Counted from the first letter of the stretch, positions 35,808 through 44,854 are shown. The stretch is 63,343 nucleotides of DNA from Oscillospiraceae bacterium (GCA_902783035.1 CACZPK010000025.1:1-63343); one strand, 5' to 3'. The notes: generated by a model not told the origin, from the sequence alone. Numbers and translations: made by a program.

Positions 35808-36641
35808 TCAATTTTCCTCCTTTTTTTCTGTCACAAAGAGCTTGACGCCCTCCATGCGCACGACTTCCACCAGTTTGTCTTTGGCAAGCACCGTTCCGTC
35901 CTCGCTGCGGGCGGTCCAGGTCTTGCCGTCGATGTAGACCGCGCCGGACGGGCGCTCATTGTCCACAGTCTCGGTCACGCGTGCCGTGTGATGCAGCACA
36001 CGGTCAGCGTTTGTGGGGACGATGGTCTTGTCCAGCATTTTGCGTGCCAGCGGCCGCGTCAGCGCCAACAGCGCCACGGACACCGCCAGGAACAGCACAA
36101 ATTGCAGCCACAGCGGCCCGCCGAATACCGCGGCGACCAGCGCGGCGCCCGCACCGCCCACGAACCAGATCGAGACCAGCCCCGCCGTTGCCGCCTCGGC
36201 AATGCCGAAGACCACGACCGCGGCGATCCAAACCATAGTCATCACGTTATCCGCTCCTCCTTTCACCACCCGCATACAATAGACATACGCGGGGCCGAGC
36301 AGCGCAATGACCGCAAGCAGGCCGATGCCGATGAGCTTGTTGTAAGGCGAGAGGTTGGTGTAAAAATTTGCCACCGCCCCGCCGAGCGTCGGCCGCGGCA
36401 GCGCCGCCGGCTCCTCCGCGCTTTGCGGCGCGTCCCGTTTGGGCAGCTCGTCCGCAAACAACTCGTCCATCGTCACACCGCAGCGGGAACAGATGTAGAG
36501 CAGCTTTTCCAGTTCCGGGTAGCCCCGTCCGCTTTCCCACTTGCTTACCGCCTGGCGTGAAACCTGCAGCTGCTCGGCAAACTCCTCCTGTGTCATGCCG
36601 CTGCGCTTGCGCGCCGCCTGCAGCCGTTCGCCGAATGCCAT
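35808..36641 (-). CDS. HTH-XRE domain fused to NfeD-type membrane protein
   Basis: A 277-residue fusion. Residues 1-62 are an XRE helix-turn-helix (MTQEEFAEQLQVSRQAVSKW). A linker leads to one helix (about 103-122), then the NfeD helices (about 132-195, GLVSIWFVGGAGAALVAAVF) and a C-terminal OB-fold (about 205-277, GAVYIDGKTWTARSEDG). NfeD proteins normally lack DNA-binding domains. The reading frame is uninterrupted and the linker is in frame, so this is not a frameshift artefact at the sequence level. It could be a membrane-tethered regulator of the NfeD/SPFH microdomain. Upstream lies a 13-bp inverted repeat (36706-36751). Confidence 0.82.
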   Translation of the reverse strand: MAFGERLQAARKRSGMTQEEFAEQLQVSRQAVSKWESGRGYPELEKLLYICSRCGVTMDELFADELPKRDAPQSAEEPAALPRPTLGGAVANFYTNLSPYNKLIGIGLLAVIALLGPAYVYCMRVVKGGADNVMTMVWIAAVVVFGIAEAATAGLVSIWFVGGAGAALVAAVFGGPLWLQFVLFLAVSVALLALTRPLARKMLDKTIVPTNADRVLHHTARVTETVDNERPSGAVYIDGKTWTARSEDGTVLAKDKLVEVVRMEGVKLFVTEKKEEN

Positions 36642-36705
36642 TGCGTTTCCTCCGTTTCTTGTCTGGGTTCAGGATAGCGTTTTGATGCCGGAGATTCCAC
36701 CAACC

Positions 36706-36751
36706 TCAAGTTGCGCAGCGCATTTTTTCGGCAAAATTCTGCGCAACTTGA
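36706..36751 (-). promoter_or_regulatory. Inverted repeat in the intergenic region, possible operator
   Basis: TCAAGTTGCGCAG (36706-36718) and CTGCGCAACTTGA (36739-36751) are perfect 13-bp arms separated by 20 bases. It lies between the divergent HTH-NfeD gene (start 36641) and the THUMP methyltransferase gene (start 36862). It could bind the HTH protein or form an RNA hairpin. The rest of this 220-base interval shows TATACT at 36828-36833 as a possible -10 for the plus-strand gene. Confidence 0.5.
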
Positions 36752-36861
36752 AGTTTACATCGTCCGCCGCAGGGTATTTTACCATGCTTTTGCGAAAATT
36801 ACTATAGCTTTCTCCGCTCTTTTTCGCTATACTGGAAAAAGACTGAAAAGAGGAGCGGACC

Positions 36862-37980
36862 ATGCTGGATTTTCTCATTCCGTGCCTGCTGGGGCTGGAA
36901 AAGCTGGTGGGTGACGAAGTAAAAAAATTGGGGCTTGCCGATGTGCGCGTGGAAAACGGGCGCATTCTCTGCCGCGGAACGGAGGCCGACATTGCCCGCC
37001 TCAACATCAACCTGCGCTGCGGCGCGCGGGTACTGCTGGTGCTGAATACCTTCCGCGCCACGGATTTTGAAACGCTCTTTCAGGGCACGAAGGCGGTCGC
37101 GTGGGAGGATTGGATCGGGCGGGACGACGAATTCCCCGTCACGGGCTATTCCATCAACTCCACGCTCCACTCCGTTCCCGCCTGCCAGTCCATCGTCAAG
37201 AAGGCGGCGGCGGAACGCCTCGGCGCGCACTACGGCCTTGCGACACTGCCCGAAACCGGAAAACGGCGGCAGATCCGTTTCGCCATCATGAAGGACGAGG
37301 TCGTGCTCGGGCTGGATACCTCGGGCGAAGGGCTTTATAAGCGCGGTTATCGTGCGGTCGGCGTAGCCGCGCCGCTGCGCGAAACGCTGGCCGCCGCCAT
37401 GGTACAGCTCACGCACTACCGCGGGCGCGACCCTCTGTGCGACCCGTTCTGCGGCTCCGGCACCATCGCCATTGAGGCGGCGCTCATTGCCAAAAACCGT
37501 GCTCCGGGTCTGAACCGCAGCTTTGCCGCGCAATCCTGGGACTGTCTCGATAAAAAGATCTGGCTTGATGCGGCGGACGAGGCGATGGATCATGAGTTCC
37601 ACGGCAGCTATGAGATCTGGGGCGGCGACATTGACCCTGCCGCCGTCGAGATCGCGCGGCACAACGCGGAGCTGGCCGAGGTGGACGATACCGTGAGCTT
37701 TGAGGTCGCGGACGCGACGCGTTTCCACTGGGGCGGACTATATGGCCGGGTCGTGACAAACCCGCCCTACGGCGAACGGCTGCTGGAGCAGCAGGAGGCA
37801 GCGGAGCTGTACCGCGCCTTCGGCCGCGCGATGGACAAGCTGCCCGATACCTGGCGCATCGCGGTGCTTTCCTCGCACACGGAGTTTGAGCGCTGCTACG
37901 GCCGCCCGGCCGATAAGAAGCGCAAGCTCTACAACGGGATGCTCAAATGCGACCTGTTTTTCTACGAAAAAAAGAAGTAA
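36862..37980 (+). CDS. THUMP-domain class I RNA methyltransferase (RlmL N-half-like, YpsC)
   Basis: A 372-residue enzyme. The N-terminal ferredoxin-like and THUMP domains (about 1-155) bind RNA; the methyltransferase has SAM motif LCDPFCGSGTIAIEAALIA and active-site VVTNPPYGERL, the NPPY signature for N-methylation of guanine/adenine. It corresponds to the m2G2445 half of RlmKL. GAGGAGCG precedes the ATG. The lipid kinase gene follows 60 bases downstream. Confidence 0.9.
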   Translation: MLDFLIPCLLGLEKLVGDEVKKLGLADVRVENGRILCRGTEADIARLNINLRCGARVLLVLNTFRATDFETLFQGTKAVAWEDWIGRDDEFPVTGYSINSTLHSVPACQSIVKKAAAERLGAHYGLATLPETGKRRQIRFAIMKDEVVLGLDTSGEGLYKRGYRAVGVAAPLRETLAAAMVQLTHYRGRDPLCDPFCGSGTIAIEAALIAKNRAPGLNRSFAAQSWDCLDKKIWLDAADEAMDHEFHGSYEIWGGDIDPAAVEIARHNAELAEVDDTVSFEVADATRFHWGGLYGRVVTNPPYGERLLEQQEAAELYRAFGRAMDKLPDTWRIAVLSSHTEFERCYGRPADKKRKLYNGMLKCDLFFYEKKK

Positions 37981-38040
37981 CCGCTCTCTCCGTATTCTCC
38001 GCCGCTGCAAATGCGGCGATATCCCCGGGAGGATTTCAGC

Positions 38041-38979
38041 GTGAAACACATTTTTATCATCAATCCCGCCGCCGGTAAAAGTGACAGGCGCCAACGCATC
38101 TATCAGCTGGCAGAGGCGCTGCGGCGGGATCACGGACTGGATGTGGAGTGTATGCTCACCCGCTCGCCCGGGCACGCGTCCGCGCTGACCCGCGGCCTCG
38201 CCGCGGCGGGCGGCGGTCTGCGGTTTTATGCCTGTGGCGGCGATGGAACGGCCAATGAGGTCGCCAACGGCATTGCCGGCTACGAAAACGCCGCGATGAC
38301 CGTCGTCCCCATCGGCACGGGCAACGACTTTCTTCGCAATTTCGGCGCGGACGCCGCCAAATTTGCCGACCCGGAAAAGCTCTGGAACGGCCCGACACAG
38401 CATCTGGACCTGATCGACTGCAACGGGCTGCAATGCCTGACCATCGCGTGCAGCGGCGTCGACGCGCGCGTTGCGCGGGACGTGCACCGTTATTCCCTCA
38501 TCGGCAGGCGCGGCGGCTACCTGACGTCTCTTGCGGTCAACTTCCTGTTCAACGGCCTCTCCAGCCACTGGACGCTTACGCTGGACGGCGTGAAATCGGA
38601 CTGCCGGGATTTCTCCCTCGTGGCCGTATGTAACGGCCGGTATTACGGCGGCGGGTTCATGCCGGTTCCCGAGGCGAGCATGACCGACGGCGTACTCCAA
38701 ACGCTGGTGGTCAAAAAGGTTTCTCATGCCCGCTTTCTGCAATTTGTCGGCGACTACGCCAAAGGCAACTACGAAAAATTCCCGCATTTTGCCCAATGCT
38801 ATACGGCGTCCACGGTGCGCATCCGCTCGGAAAAGCCCGACATCGTCACCTGCCTCGACGGGGAATGTATCACCACCGCCGATGTGACCTTCCGGCTTTC
38901 GGCTAAAAAGCTTGGCTTCTTCGGCCCTGCCGGCTGCTCTCCCGACGCAACGCTGCGTGCAAAAGCATCTCCGGTTTAA
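38041..38979 (+). CDS. Diacylglycerol kinase-family lipid kinase
   Basis: A 312-residue kinase of the DgkB/YegS family, which phosphorylates lipid alcohols such as diacylglycerol recycled from teichoic-acid synthesis. N-terminal IINPAAGKSDRR, catalytic-loop CGGDGTANEV and VPIGTGNDFLRN are intact. The GTG at 38041 is chosen because GGGAGGA lies 7 bases before it. It follows the methyltransferase gene at 60 bases with a small hairpin between. Confidence 0.9.
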   Translation: MKHIFIINPAAGKSDRRQRIYQLAEALRRDHGLDVECMLTRSPGHASALTRGLAAAGGGLRFYACGGDGTANEVANGIAGYENAAMTVVPIGTGNDFLRNFGADAAKFADPEKLWNGPTQHLDLIDCNGLQCLTIACSGVDARVARDVHRYSLIGRRGGYLTSLAVNFLFNGLSSHWTLTLDGVKSDCRDFSLVAVCNGRYYGGGFMPVPEASMTDGVLQTLVVKKVSHARFLQFVGDYAKGNYEKFPHFAQCYTASTVRIRSEKPDIVTCLDGECITTADVTFRLSAKKLGFFGPAGCSPDATLRAKASPV

Positions 38980-39012
38980 AACAGACACGCCGCCGCGGTT
39001 CACGGCATACAG

Positions 39013-39050
39013 AACAACACCGTTTCGGTTCAAACCGAAGCGGTGTTGTT
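39013..39050. terminator. Bidirectional terminator between the lipid kinase and exonuclease genes
   Basis: AACAACACCG.TTCGGTT pairs with AACCGAA.CGGTGTTGTT with one mismatch and a short loop. The exonuclease stop codon lies in the loop. Confidence 0.8.
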
Positions 39051-39758
39051 TGTTTGCGTAATATCCGGTTTGGGGAGACGCCGCCGTCTGCGCCGCCTGC
39101 GACGGCGCTTTTTGTCCGGCTCACCGGAGCCGGAGACGGCTTGCGGCGTCTGCGCGCCGTCCGTTGCGCCGGCCGATGCGGGCGTTTTCCGCTTCCTGCG
39201 CGGCGGCTGGCGCTTGGCGCGTTTCGGCGGCGCATAGTCCAGATCCTCCGTCCGCAGCCACTCGCCCACAAGCGCTGTATACAGCGCATCATAAAGCGCG
39301 TTGTGAAAATCAAATATGTCAGGTATGCCCAAATAGTCCACCACACGCCAGAGCGCCATCATCGCCGATCCCGCGCCGTAAGCATGGGCAAAGGCGCGCT
39401 GGAAATTATAAACCCGCTCCGGCTCGATACAGGGCGTTCCCCAGTACGCACAGTTCTGGCGCATGACGCCGAAGTCGTCCGGTCCCCAAAAGGCAAATGT
39501 CCGGTCATCCCCGCACCAGCGCACAAATGCGTCCCACGCCTCCACAAAGGTCGTGTCCGTGTTCAGGGATTCCTGCAGGTCCGGCAGCTTGCGGGCGCCG
39601 GGGTCGAACCGCTTGTGGACACAGGGACGAACGAATGCGCAGAACGTATCCGCCACACGCCCGCCCGGGCGCTCCACACGCACCGCGCCGATCTGGAGGA
39701 TCTCGTCGAGCCTCTTTTTATCGTAGCTGCGGTTCCATTCCAGATCCATGACGATCAT
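39030..39758 (-). CDS. DnaQ-fold 3'-5' exonuclease with a poly-Arg tail
   Basis: A 242-residue protein. The exonuclease domain (about 1-180) shows Exo I MDLEWN, a central GPDDFGVMRQNC segment and the Exo III HxxxxD pattern in HNALYDA. The C-terminal 55 residues are a strongly basic low-complexity tail that ends in ten consecutive arginines before LPKPDI, likely a nucleic-acid-binding extension. The start at 39758 gives the typical family N-terminus (MIVMDLEW); the ribosome site is weak (CGGGAAA). Substrate unknown; RNA or DNA ends are both possible. Confidence 0.8.
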   Translation of the reverse strand: MIVMDLEWNRSYDKKRLDEILQIGAVRVERPGGRVADTFCAFVRPCVHKRFDPGARKLPDLQESLNTDTTFVEAWDAFVRWCGDDRTFAFWGPDDFGVMRQNCAYWGTPCIEPERVYNFQRAFAHAYGAGSAMMALWRVVDYLGIPDIFDFHNALYDALYTALVGEWLRTEDLDYAPPKRAKRQPPRRKRKTPASAGATDGAQTPQAVSGSGEPDKKRRRRRRRRRRLPKPDITQTNNTASV

Positions 39759-39791
39759 CGTGTTTCCCGAAAGCGCGGGGCGCACCGGCTC

Positions 39792-41513
39792 TCACCGGCA
39801 CGCCTTGGAGCGCTTCTTATCCTCATACATCAATTCATCTGCCCGCTTCAGGACGCTCTCCACGTCGCTGTCGATGGCGGGATCGTAAACGGCAAGCCCC
39901 TTGGCAATGTTCAGCCGCTCCCATGGTTCGGACGCCCCTGCGTTGATCCGCTCCGCCAGTGCGTTGAAGCGTTCCATCAATTCTTCCCGTTCCTCAAACT
40001 CCGCGCCTTCCAGCAGCACGGTAAACTCGTCGCCGCCCATGCGGAACACGGGGCTGCGGGAAAAGATATCACACACCGCCCGGCTGGACATGCACAGGTA
40101 TGCGTCCCCCTTTTCATGCCCGTAGGTGTCATTGATCATTTTCAGTCCGTTGCAGTCCAGCATGACAACCGCAAAACGCGGGACGCGCACCTTGTCCCCC
40201 ATATGAATCCTGTCGTTGATTTTGCGGGTGGAAATGGCAAACGCCGCCTTGTTTTTCACGCCCGTCATGCTGTCGCGGTACGCCATGCTGTTGAGGTCGC
40301 TGATGTAAATCTTCAAATGCTCCACCAGCCGCTGGAATGCCCGCGTAAGCGTACCGACCTCGTCGTTTCCGTCGTAATCCAGCTGCACCTCGTAGTCTCC
40401 AGCCGCAAGGCGCTCGGACGCATCGGTCAGGCGGCGCAGCGGCTTGATGAGCTTACTCATGATGAAACCGCTGACAACGCCGAACACAACCAGAATGCCG
40501 AGCGACATGAAGATCAGGATGCGCCGCAGGCGCTGGCCGCTGGCGTCGATCTCGCGCACGGGTGCGGTAACGATCAGTTTCAGCCCGCTGGAAAGCGTGC
40601 TGAAAAACATCTGCCGCTGTTCGCCGTTGACCATGTAATATACCGGCTCGGTATTGCCCTTGTTCTGCTTGAGCGAGGGCACGAAGCTCTCCAGCCGCGA
40701 ATCCAGCTCCGTCAGCATACTGTCGCTGTCGAGCAGCGGATGGTAGACCACCCTGCCGTCCTCCGCCACGAGGAAGGCAAACCCTGTCTCATAGAGCTGA
40801 ATGTCGCGCACGCGGCTGATGAGCGTGTCATAGCTCAGATCCATGCCGATCACACCGATGAAGGTGCCCGCCTTATACAGCGGCGCAACATAGGAGAACA
40901 TGCGCACGCCCAGATTGTCGTTGTCGTATGCCTCCAGCCACGACGGACGGCCGCGCAGCAGCGGCGTATAGTACCAGCCCACGTGCCCCATGTCGTCCTT
41001 TTCGTAGGCAGCCAGTTCCGTCATGTGCTTCCGGGTATAGGTAGCGGTATCCACGCGGGAGTACAAAAAGCCCTCCACCGACGTGCTGATTTCCGGGTTG
41101 ATGCGGTAGTAGAACGCAACGGCGCCGTTCGTGTGGTTGGCAACGCTGCGGAAGACCCCCTCGACCTTCTCCATGTAGCCGTCCAGATAGTGATCCAGCT
41201 GCTCCTGCTCGGGCGTAAGGCGCGGCTCGAGGTTGCTGCCGCCGTCCAGCCCGATTACGCCGCTTTCGACCAGCTCCACGGCGTCCAGCTCTTCCGTTGC
41301 GTAACGCGAGACCATCTCCACCGACTGGACGATCCCGTCCAGGTAGTTTTCGATCGACGCGCGGCAGTTTTCGCACAGCAGCCACATCGTCTCCGCAGAG
41401 CTGTTCGCGCTCTCACGACGGATCGAGGCATAGCTCATCGTACCGAAGCCCAGTACGCTGACCAGAATCGCCGCCATCGTCAGCGCCATGATCTTTGTTT
41501 GGATCGAGTGCAT
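39792..41513 (-). CDS. Membrane diguanylate cyclase with CACHE sensor, HAMP and GGDEF
   Basis: A 573-residue protein. Transmembrane helices at about 8-28 and 325-345 bracket a double-CACHE-like extracytoplasmic domain (FIGVIGMDLSYDTL), followed by HAMP (about 345-400) and a GGDEF domain with intact FRMGGDEFTVLL. No RxxD inhibitory site lies five residues before GGDEF. It starts 21 bases after the stop of the binding-protein gene, so both share an operon. Likely converts an external chemical cue into c-di-GMP. Confidence 0.9.
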   Translation of the reverse strand: MHSIQTKIMALTMAAILVSVLGFGTMSYASIRRESANSSAETMWLLCENCRASIENYLDGIVQSVEMVSRYATEELDAVELVESGVIGLDGGSNLEPRLTPEQEQLDHYLDGYMEKVEGVFRSVANHTNGAVAFYYRINPEISTSVEGFLYSRVDTATYTRKHMTELAAYEKDDMGHVGWYYTPLLRGRPSWLEAYDNDNLGVRMFSYVAPLYKAGTFIGVIGMDLSYDTLISRVRDIQLYETGFAFLVAEDGRVVYHPLLDSDSMLTELDSRLESFVPSLKQNKGNTEPVYYMVNGEQRQMFFSTLSSGLKLIVTAPVREIDASGQRLRRILIFMSLGILVVFGVVSGFIMSKLIKPLRRLTDASERLAAGDYEVQLDYDGNDEVGTLTRAFQRLVEHLKIYISDLNSMAYRDSMTGVKNKAAFAISTRKINDRIHMGDKVRVPRFAVVMLDCNGLKMINDTYGHEKGDAYLCMSSRAVCDIFSRSPVFRMGGDEFTVLLEGAEFEEREELMERFNALAERINAGASEPWERLNIAKGLAVYDPAIDSDVESVLKRADELMYEDKKRSKACR

Positions 41514-41534
41514 AGCCCTCTCCTCCCGTGCTTG

Positions 41535-43175
41535 CTATTCAAGCAGCACCACATCACGGTAATTGGTGTTCGACCATCCGTTCCACGCCACCTTGAAACC
41601 GCCGACCCGATCGCTGACGACAAAGTAGTGCTGCTGGGAATACAGCGGTATCCATGCCGCGTCATCCTGCACGATGATGCGCTCCAGTTCCTGATACTCC
41701 TGCAGCCGCGCATTTTCGTCAACGATCCCGCGCGCCTTGCAGACACGCTCCATGATTGCCTCATTGCCGTAGCACAGGCTGCGCGTGCGGGTGTTCCGTT
41801 CGGTGCCGAAAAACGTATAGATAAAGTTATCCGGATCGTTGAAATCCGCAGACCATTGGTTGATATAGCACGAAACCGCGCCGGCCCGCCGCCGTGTCAT
41901 AAAGGTATCCGCGTCCACCAGCACGACTCTGGCGTTCACGCCGGCCTTGCGCCACATGGCGGCGGCCAGTTCCGCCAGCTCCGTGCGGTTTTGCAATGCG
42001 TCGCTCGGCACGGATATCTCCAGATCGAAGCCGTCGGGGTACCCTGCCTCCTCCAGCAGTTCCCGCGCCCGGTTCAGGTCGAAGGGGATCTCCGGCAATC
42101 GGGCGTTGTGCCCGATCAGTCCGCGCGGGAAAATACCGTTTTCCACCTGCCCGCGGCCGCCCACCATCGCCTTGAGCAGCATCTCGCGGTCGAGCGCCAG
42201 TTGCAGCGCCTTGCGCACGCGCACATCGTTCAGCGGCTGAATCGAAGAGTTCAGGGCAATGTAGTTGATGCCAACGCGCGAACCGCGGCGCAACTTCTTC
42301 TGATAAATGTCGCCGTGGTAGAAGTACTCCGCCTCGGTGCCCATGTTGTCCAGATCCAGAATGTCCAGCGTTCCGTTTTCAAACAACAGCCGCTGCGATT
42401 CTGAGTCGGAGACGATGCGCACGGTCATCCCGCCGCAGCGCGGCGGACCCGACCAGCATTTCTGATTGGCCTTGAGCTTCATCTCCACGCCGGGTTTCCA
42501 GTCCTCCATCACGAAGGGGCCGGTGCCGACCGTGTACTGCGCAGTCTTGCCGAACAGGCGTCCCGCCATCGTCGTGCTCTCCTGATCGAGCACGGACGCG
42601 CCGGGCGTAGACAGGCACGCGAGAAACGCCGCATAGGGCTGGGAGAGGACGATGGCAAACTCGTAATCGTTGTGGATGATGAACCCGGCCAGCGTCTGAA
42701 GCCGCCCCTCGCGCAGCGCTTCCGCGCCGAACACCGCCGACACGACGTCCTGATTGCAGGAATCGGGGTTCGTCAGCAGGCGCATCATCGTATAGCGCAC
42801 ATCCGAAGCGGTCAGCGGCGAGCCGTTGCTGTATGTCACGTCCTGACGCAGGTGGAACGTATAGACGTATCCGTCCTCCGAAATCTCCCAGGACTCGGCA
42901 AGGGAAGGCACGATCTTCGTCCGCCCCTCACGGTCCACGCTGACTTCAACCAAACGGTCGAACACGTTCAGCGCCACCAGATAGTGGTCGGAAGTGCACT
43001 GCGGGTCAAAGGTGTCAGTATCGGAGGTCGCAATGGCCAGATACCGCCCGACCGTGCTCGCCTGTACCGAAACGACTCCGCCCGAGGCAGTGCCGCCTTC
43101 GCTTTGCGCGCAGCCCGTAAGCAGCATGGCCCAAAGCAGGATCACCGCTATGCACTTGGCCGCCTTTGCATTCAT
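41535..43175 (-). CDS. Family 5 (oligopeptide/nickel-type) substrate-binding lipoprotein, no ABC partner
   Basis: A 546-residue extracytoplasmic binding protein. The lipobox LLTGC (Cys22) follows a short signal. The mature protein has the family 5 hallmark segments SDHYLVALNVFDRLVEV, PSLAESWEISEDGYVYTFHLR and VGTGPFVMEDW. No permease or ATPase gene is nearby; the next gene is a CACHE-GGDEF protein 21 bases downstream. It may serve as a ligand-capture subunit for that sensor or supply an unlinked transporter. The ATG at 43175 follows GGGAGCGGG. Confidence 0.88.
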   Translation of the reverse strand: MNAKAAKCIAVILLWAMLLTGCAQSEGGTASGGVVSVQASTVGRYLAIATSDTDTFDPQCTSDHYLVALNVFDRLVEVSVDREGRTKIVPSLAESWEISEDGYVYTFHLRQDVTYSNGSPLTASDVRYTMMRLLTNPDSCNQDVVSAVFGAEALREGRLQTLAGFIIHNDYEFAIVLSQPYAAFLACLSTPGASVLDQESTTMAGRLFGKTAQYTVGTGPFVMEDWKPGVEMKLKANQKCWSGPPRCGGMTVRIVSDSESQRLLFENGTLDILDLDNMGTEAEYFYHGDIYQKKLRRGSRVGINYIALNSSIQPLNDVRVRKALQLALDREMLLKAMVGGRGQVENGIFPRGLIGHNARLPEIPFDLNRARELLEEAGYPDGFDLEISVPSDALQNRTELAELAAAMWRKAGVNARVVLVDADTFMTRRRAGAVSCYINQWSADFNDPDNFIYTFFGTERNTRTRSLCYGNEAIMERVCKARGIVDENARLQEYQELERIIVQDDAAWIPLYSQQHYFVVSDRVGGFKVAWNGWSNTNYRDVVLLE

Positions 43176-43243
43176 GCCGACCCGCTCCCGTCCGTTGTGC
43201 CGGGCATAGTGCCCGTGCATAATATGCCAGAGTATCTTATTGC

Positions 43244-43272
43244 AGTATAGCACATCCGAATTGCAATGGCAA
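43244..43272 (-). promoter_or_regulatory. Promoter of the binding protein-cyclase operon
   Basis: TTGCCA (43267-43272), 17 bases, TATACT (43244-43249) on the minus strand, 69 bases before the ATG. Confidence 0.7.
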
Positions 43273-43338
43273 CTCCCTGTGCCACAAATCTCCAATTCCC
43301 GACGCAATTTTGCCGATGGGACATTTGCAGCCGGCAAA

Positions 43339-43383
43339 ATCAAGCGGCAGGATAATCCGTTTTGGATTATCCTGCCGCTTGAT
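43339..43383 (-). terminator. Terminator of brnQ
   Basis: A perfect 20-bp stem (43339-43358 with 43364-43383) and 5-base loop, 10 bases beyond the brnQ stop, followed by TTTTG on the minus strand. Confidence 0.85.
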
Positions 43384-43392
43384 AACGGTCTG

Positions 43393-44742
43393 TTATTCCT
43401 TTTTGTGACGATATCGCAATGCCAACGCCAGGCAGAAGCCGAGCAGCGCCGGGCAGACCCAGCCCAGCCCGAAGCGTGAAAACGGCAGAATCTGTCCAAA
43501 AAAGGCAACGATCCCGTCCGTGTGCAGGACGCGGCGCGCCCCTTCGGGCAGGGCGGCCAGAAAATCCACGCAGGCACACACCAGCGTAAATGCCGTCACC
43601 AGCCGGTAGACCAGCGGTTCGGCATGGAAAAAGTGCTCCGTCAGGGAGAGGATGATGAGCGTCATGGCCAGCGGATAGAGCATCATCAGCACGGGAATGG
43701 AGAGCTTGATGATCCCCGTGAGGCCAATATTGGCAAACGCCAGCGACGCCACGCTGAACACCACCGCCCACTGGCGGTAGCTCAGCGTCCCGGGGAACAT
43801 GCCTTCAAAGGTCTCACTGCAGCTTGTGATAAGGCCGACAGAGGTCTTCAGGCAGGCAAAGAAAATCATCGCCGCAAAGAGATACGCACCCGCGCCGGGG
43901 AAATAGTACCGCGCAATGGCGGACAGGGCTGCGCCGCCGTTTTCCGCCACAGGGAACACGCCGCGGCTCTGCGCGCCGACGACCACCGTCACGGCGTAGA
44001 TCGCCGCCATAAGCAGACAGGCAAACGCACCGGAGTACACCGTGCAGAAAGCAACGTCGCCCGGCTTCTCCACTCCCAGCGAGGTGATGACGTTCACGAC
44101 CACGATACCGAACGCCAGTCCCGCCAGCGCGTCCATCGTATTGTAACCCTCCAGCACGCCCGTCGCCAGCGGCGCGGCGGCATACTCGGGCGCGGGCGTC
44201 ACGGCGGCAACGCTTCCCATCGGATGCAGCAGCGCCGTACCCATGATCCACGCAAACACCAGCAGGAACAGCGGGTTGAGCAGCTTGCCGACCCAGACGA
44301 GGATCTTGCCCGGGCGCAGCGAGAAGAACAACATCAACGCGAAAAATACGAGCGTAAAGCCGAACAGCGCGAGCCGCGGCGGCACATCCGGCGGGATGAT
44401 GGCGGCAACGCCCGTCTCAAACGGCACGGTGAAACAACGCGGGATCGCGAAAAACGGCCCAATCGTCAGGTACAGGGCACAGGTGAAAAAATAGCCGTAG
44501 CCCTTGCCAACCTTGGAGCTGAGCGCCAACAGTCCGTCGGAATGGGTCACGCCCAGCGCCGCGACCGCCAGCAGCGGCAGCCCTACGCCGGAGATCAGGA
44601 AGCCCAGCAGCGCGGGAAGCATATTACGTCCCGCAGCCTGTCCCATGTATGCGGGGAAAATCAGATTGCCGGCGCCAAAAAACAGCCCGAACAACATGCT
44701 GGTGATGGACAGTGTCTCCGACGCGGTGAGCCTTCGTTTCAT
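43393..44742 (-). CDS. brnQ: Branched-chain amino-acid:cation symporter BrnQ
   Basis: A 449-residue LIVCS-family carrier with about 12 transmembrane helices. N-terminal SMLFGLFFGAGNLIFP is diagnostic. It takes up Leu, Ile or Val with Na+ or H+ and is a second branched-chain route besides the liv ABC operon. GGGAGGGAG precedes the ATG. Monocistronic. Confidence 0.95.
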   Translation of the reverse strand: MKRRLTASETLSITSMLFGLFFGAGNLIFPAYMGQAAGRNMLPALLGFLISGVGLPLLAVAALGVTHSDGLLALSSKVGKGYGYFFTCALYLTIGPFFAIPRCFTVPFETGVAAIIPPDVPPRLALFGFTLVFFALMLFFSLRPGKILVWVGKLLNPLFLLVFAWIMGTALLHPMGSVAAVTPAPEYAAAPLATGVLEGYNTMDALAGLAFGIVVVNVITSLGVEKPGDVAFCTVYSGAFACLLMAAIYAVTVVVGAQSRGVFPVAENGGAALSAIARYYFPGAGAYLFAAMIFFACLKTSVGLITSCSETFEGMFPGTLSYRQWAVVFSVASLAFANIGLTGIIKLSIPVLMMLYPLAMTLIILSLTEHFFHAEPLVYRLVTAFTLVCACVDFLAALPEGARRVLHTDGIVAFFGQILPFSRFGLGWVCPALLGFCLALALRYRHKKE

Positions 44743-44825
44743 GATCGTCTCCCTCCCAATGCAAATTTTCTTTTATGCTACCTCTTTTTTTGTTAGTTGG
44801 CAAGCCCAAATTCAAAAAAGCGCAC

Positions 44826-44854
44826 TTGACAGGCAAATCGCCCAATTATATAAT
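44826..44854 (+). promoter_or_regulatory. Consensus promoter of the glycosyltransferase-like gene
   Basis: TTGACA (44826-44831), exactly 17 bases, TATAAT (44849-44854): a perfect sigma-A consensus. The predicted transcript start near 44861 leaves only about 10 bases before the first in-frame ATG (44871), or 40 before the ATG at 44901. Confidence 0.85.

Noticed and set aside
35808..36641. HTH-NfeD as two genes joined by a frameshift
   Set aside because: A single frame with a natural hydrophilic linker; no ribosome site or start suited to a separate NfeD gene was seen between the domains, though it cannot be fully excluded.
39054..42404. A 1116-codon open frame on the plus strand opposite the exonuclease, cyclase and binding-protein genes
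   Set aside because: It is antisense to three genes with clear domains; high GC at third positions keeps the opposite frame open. It shows no family motif.
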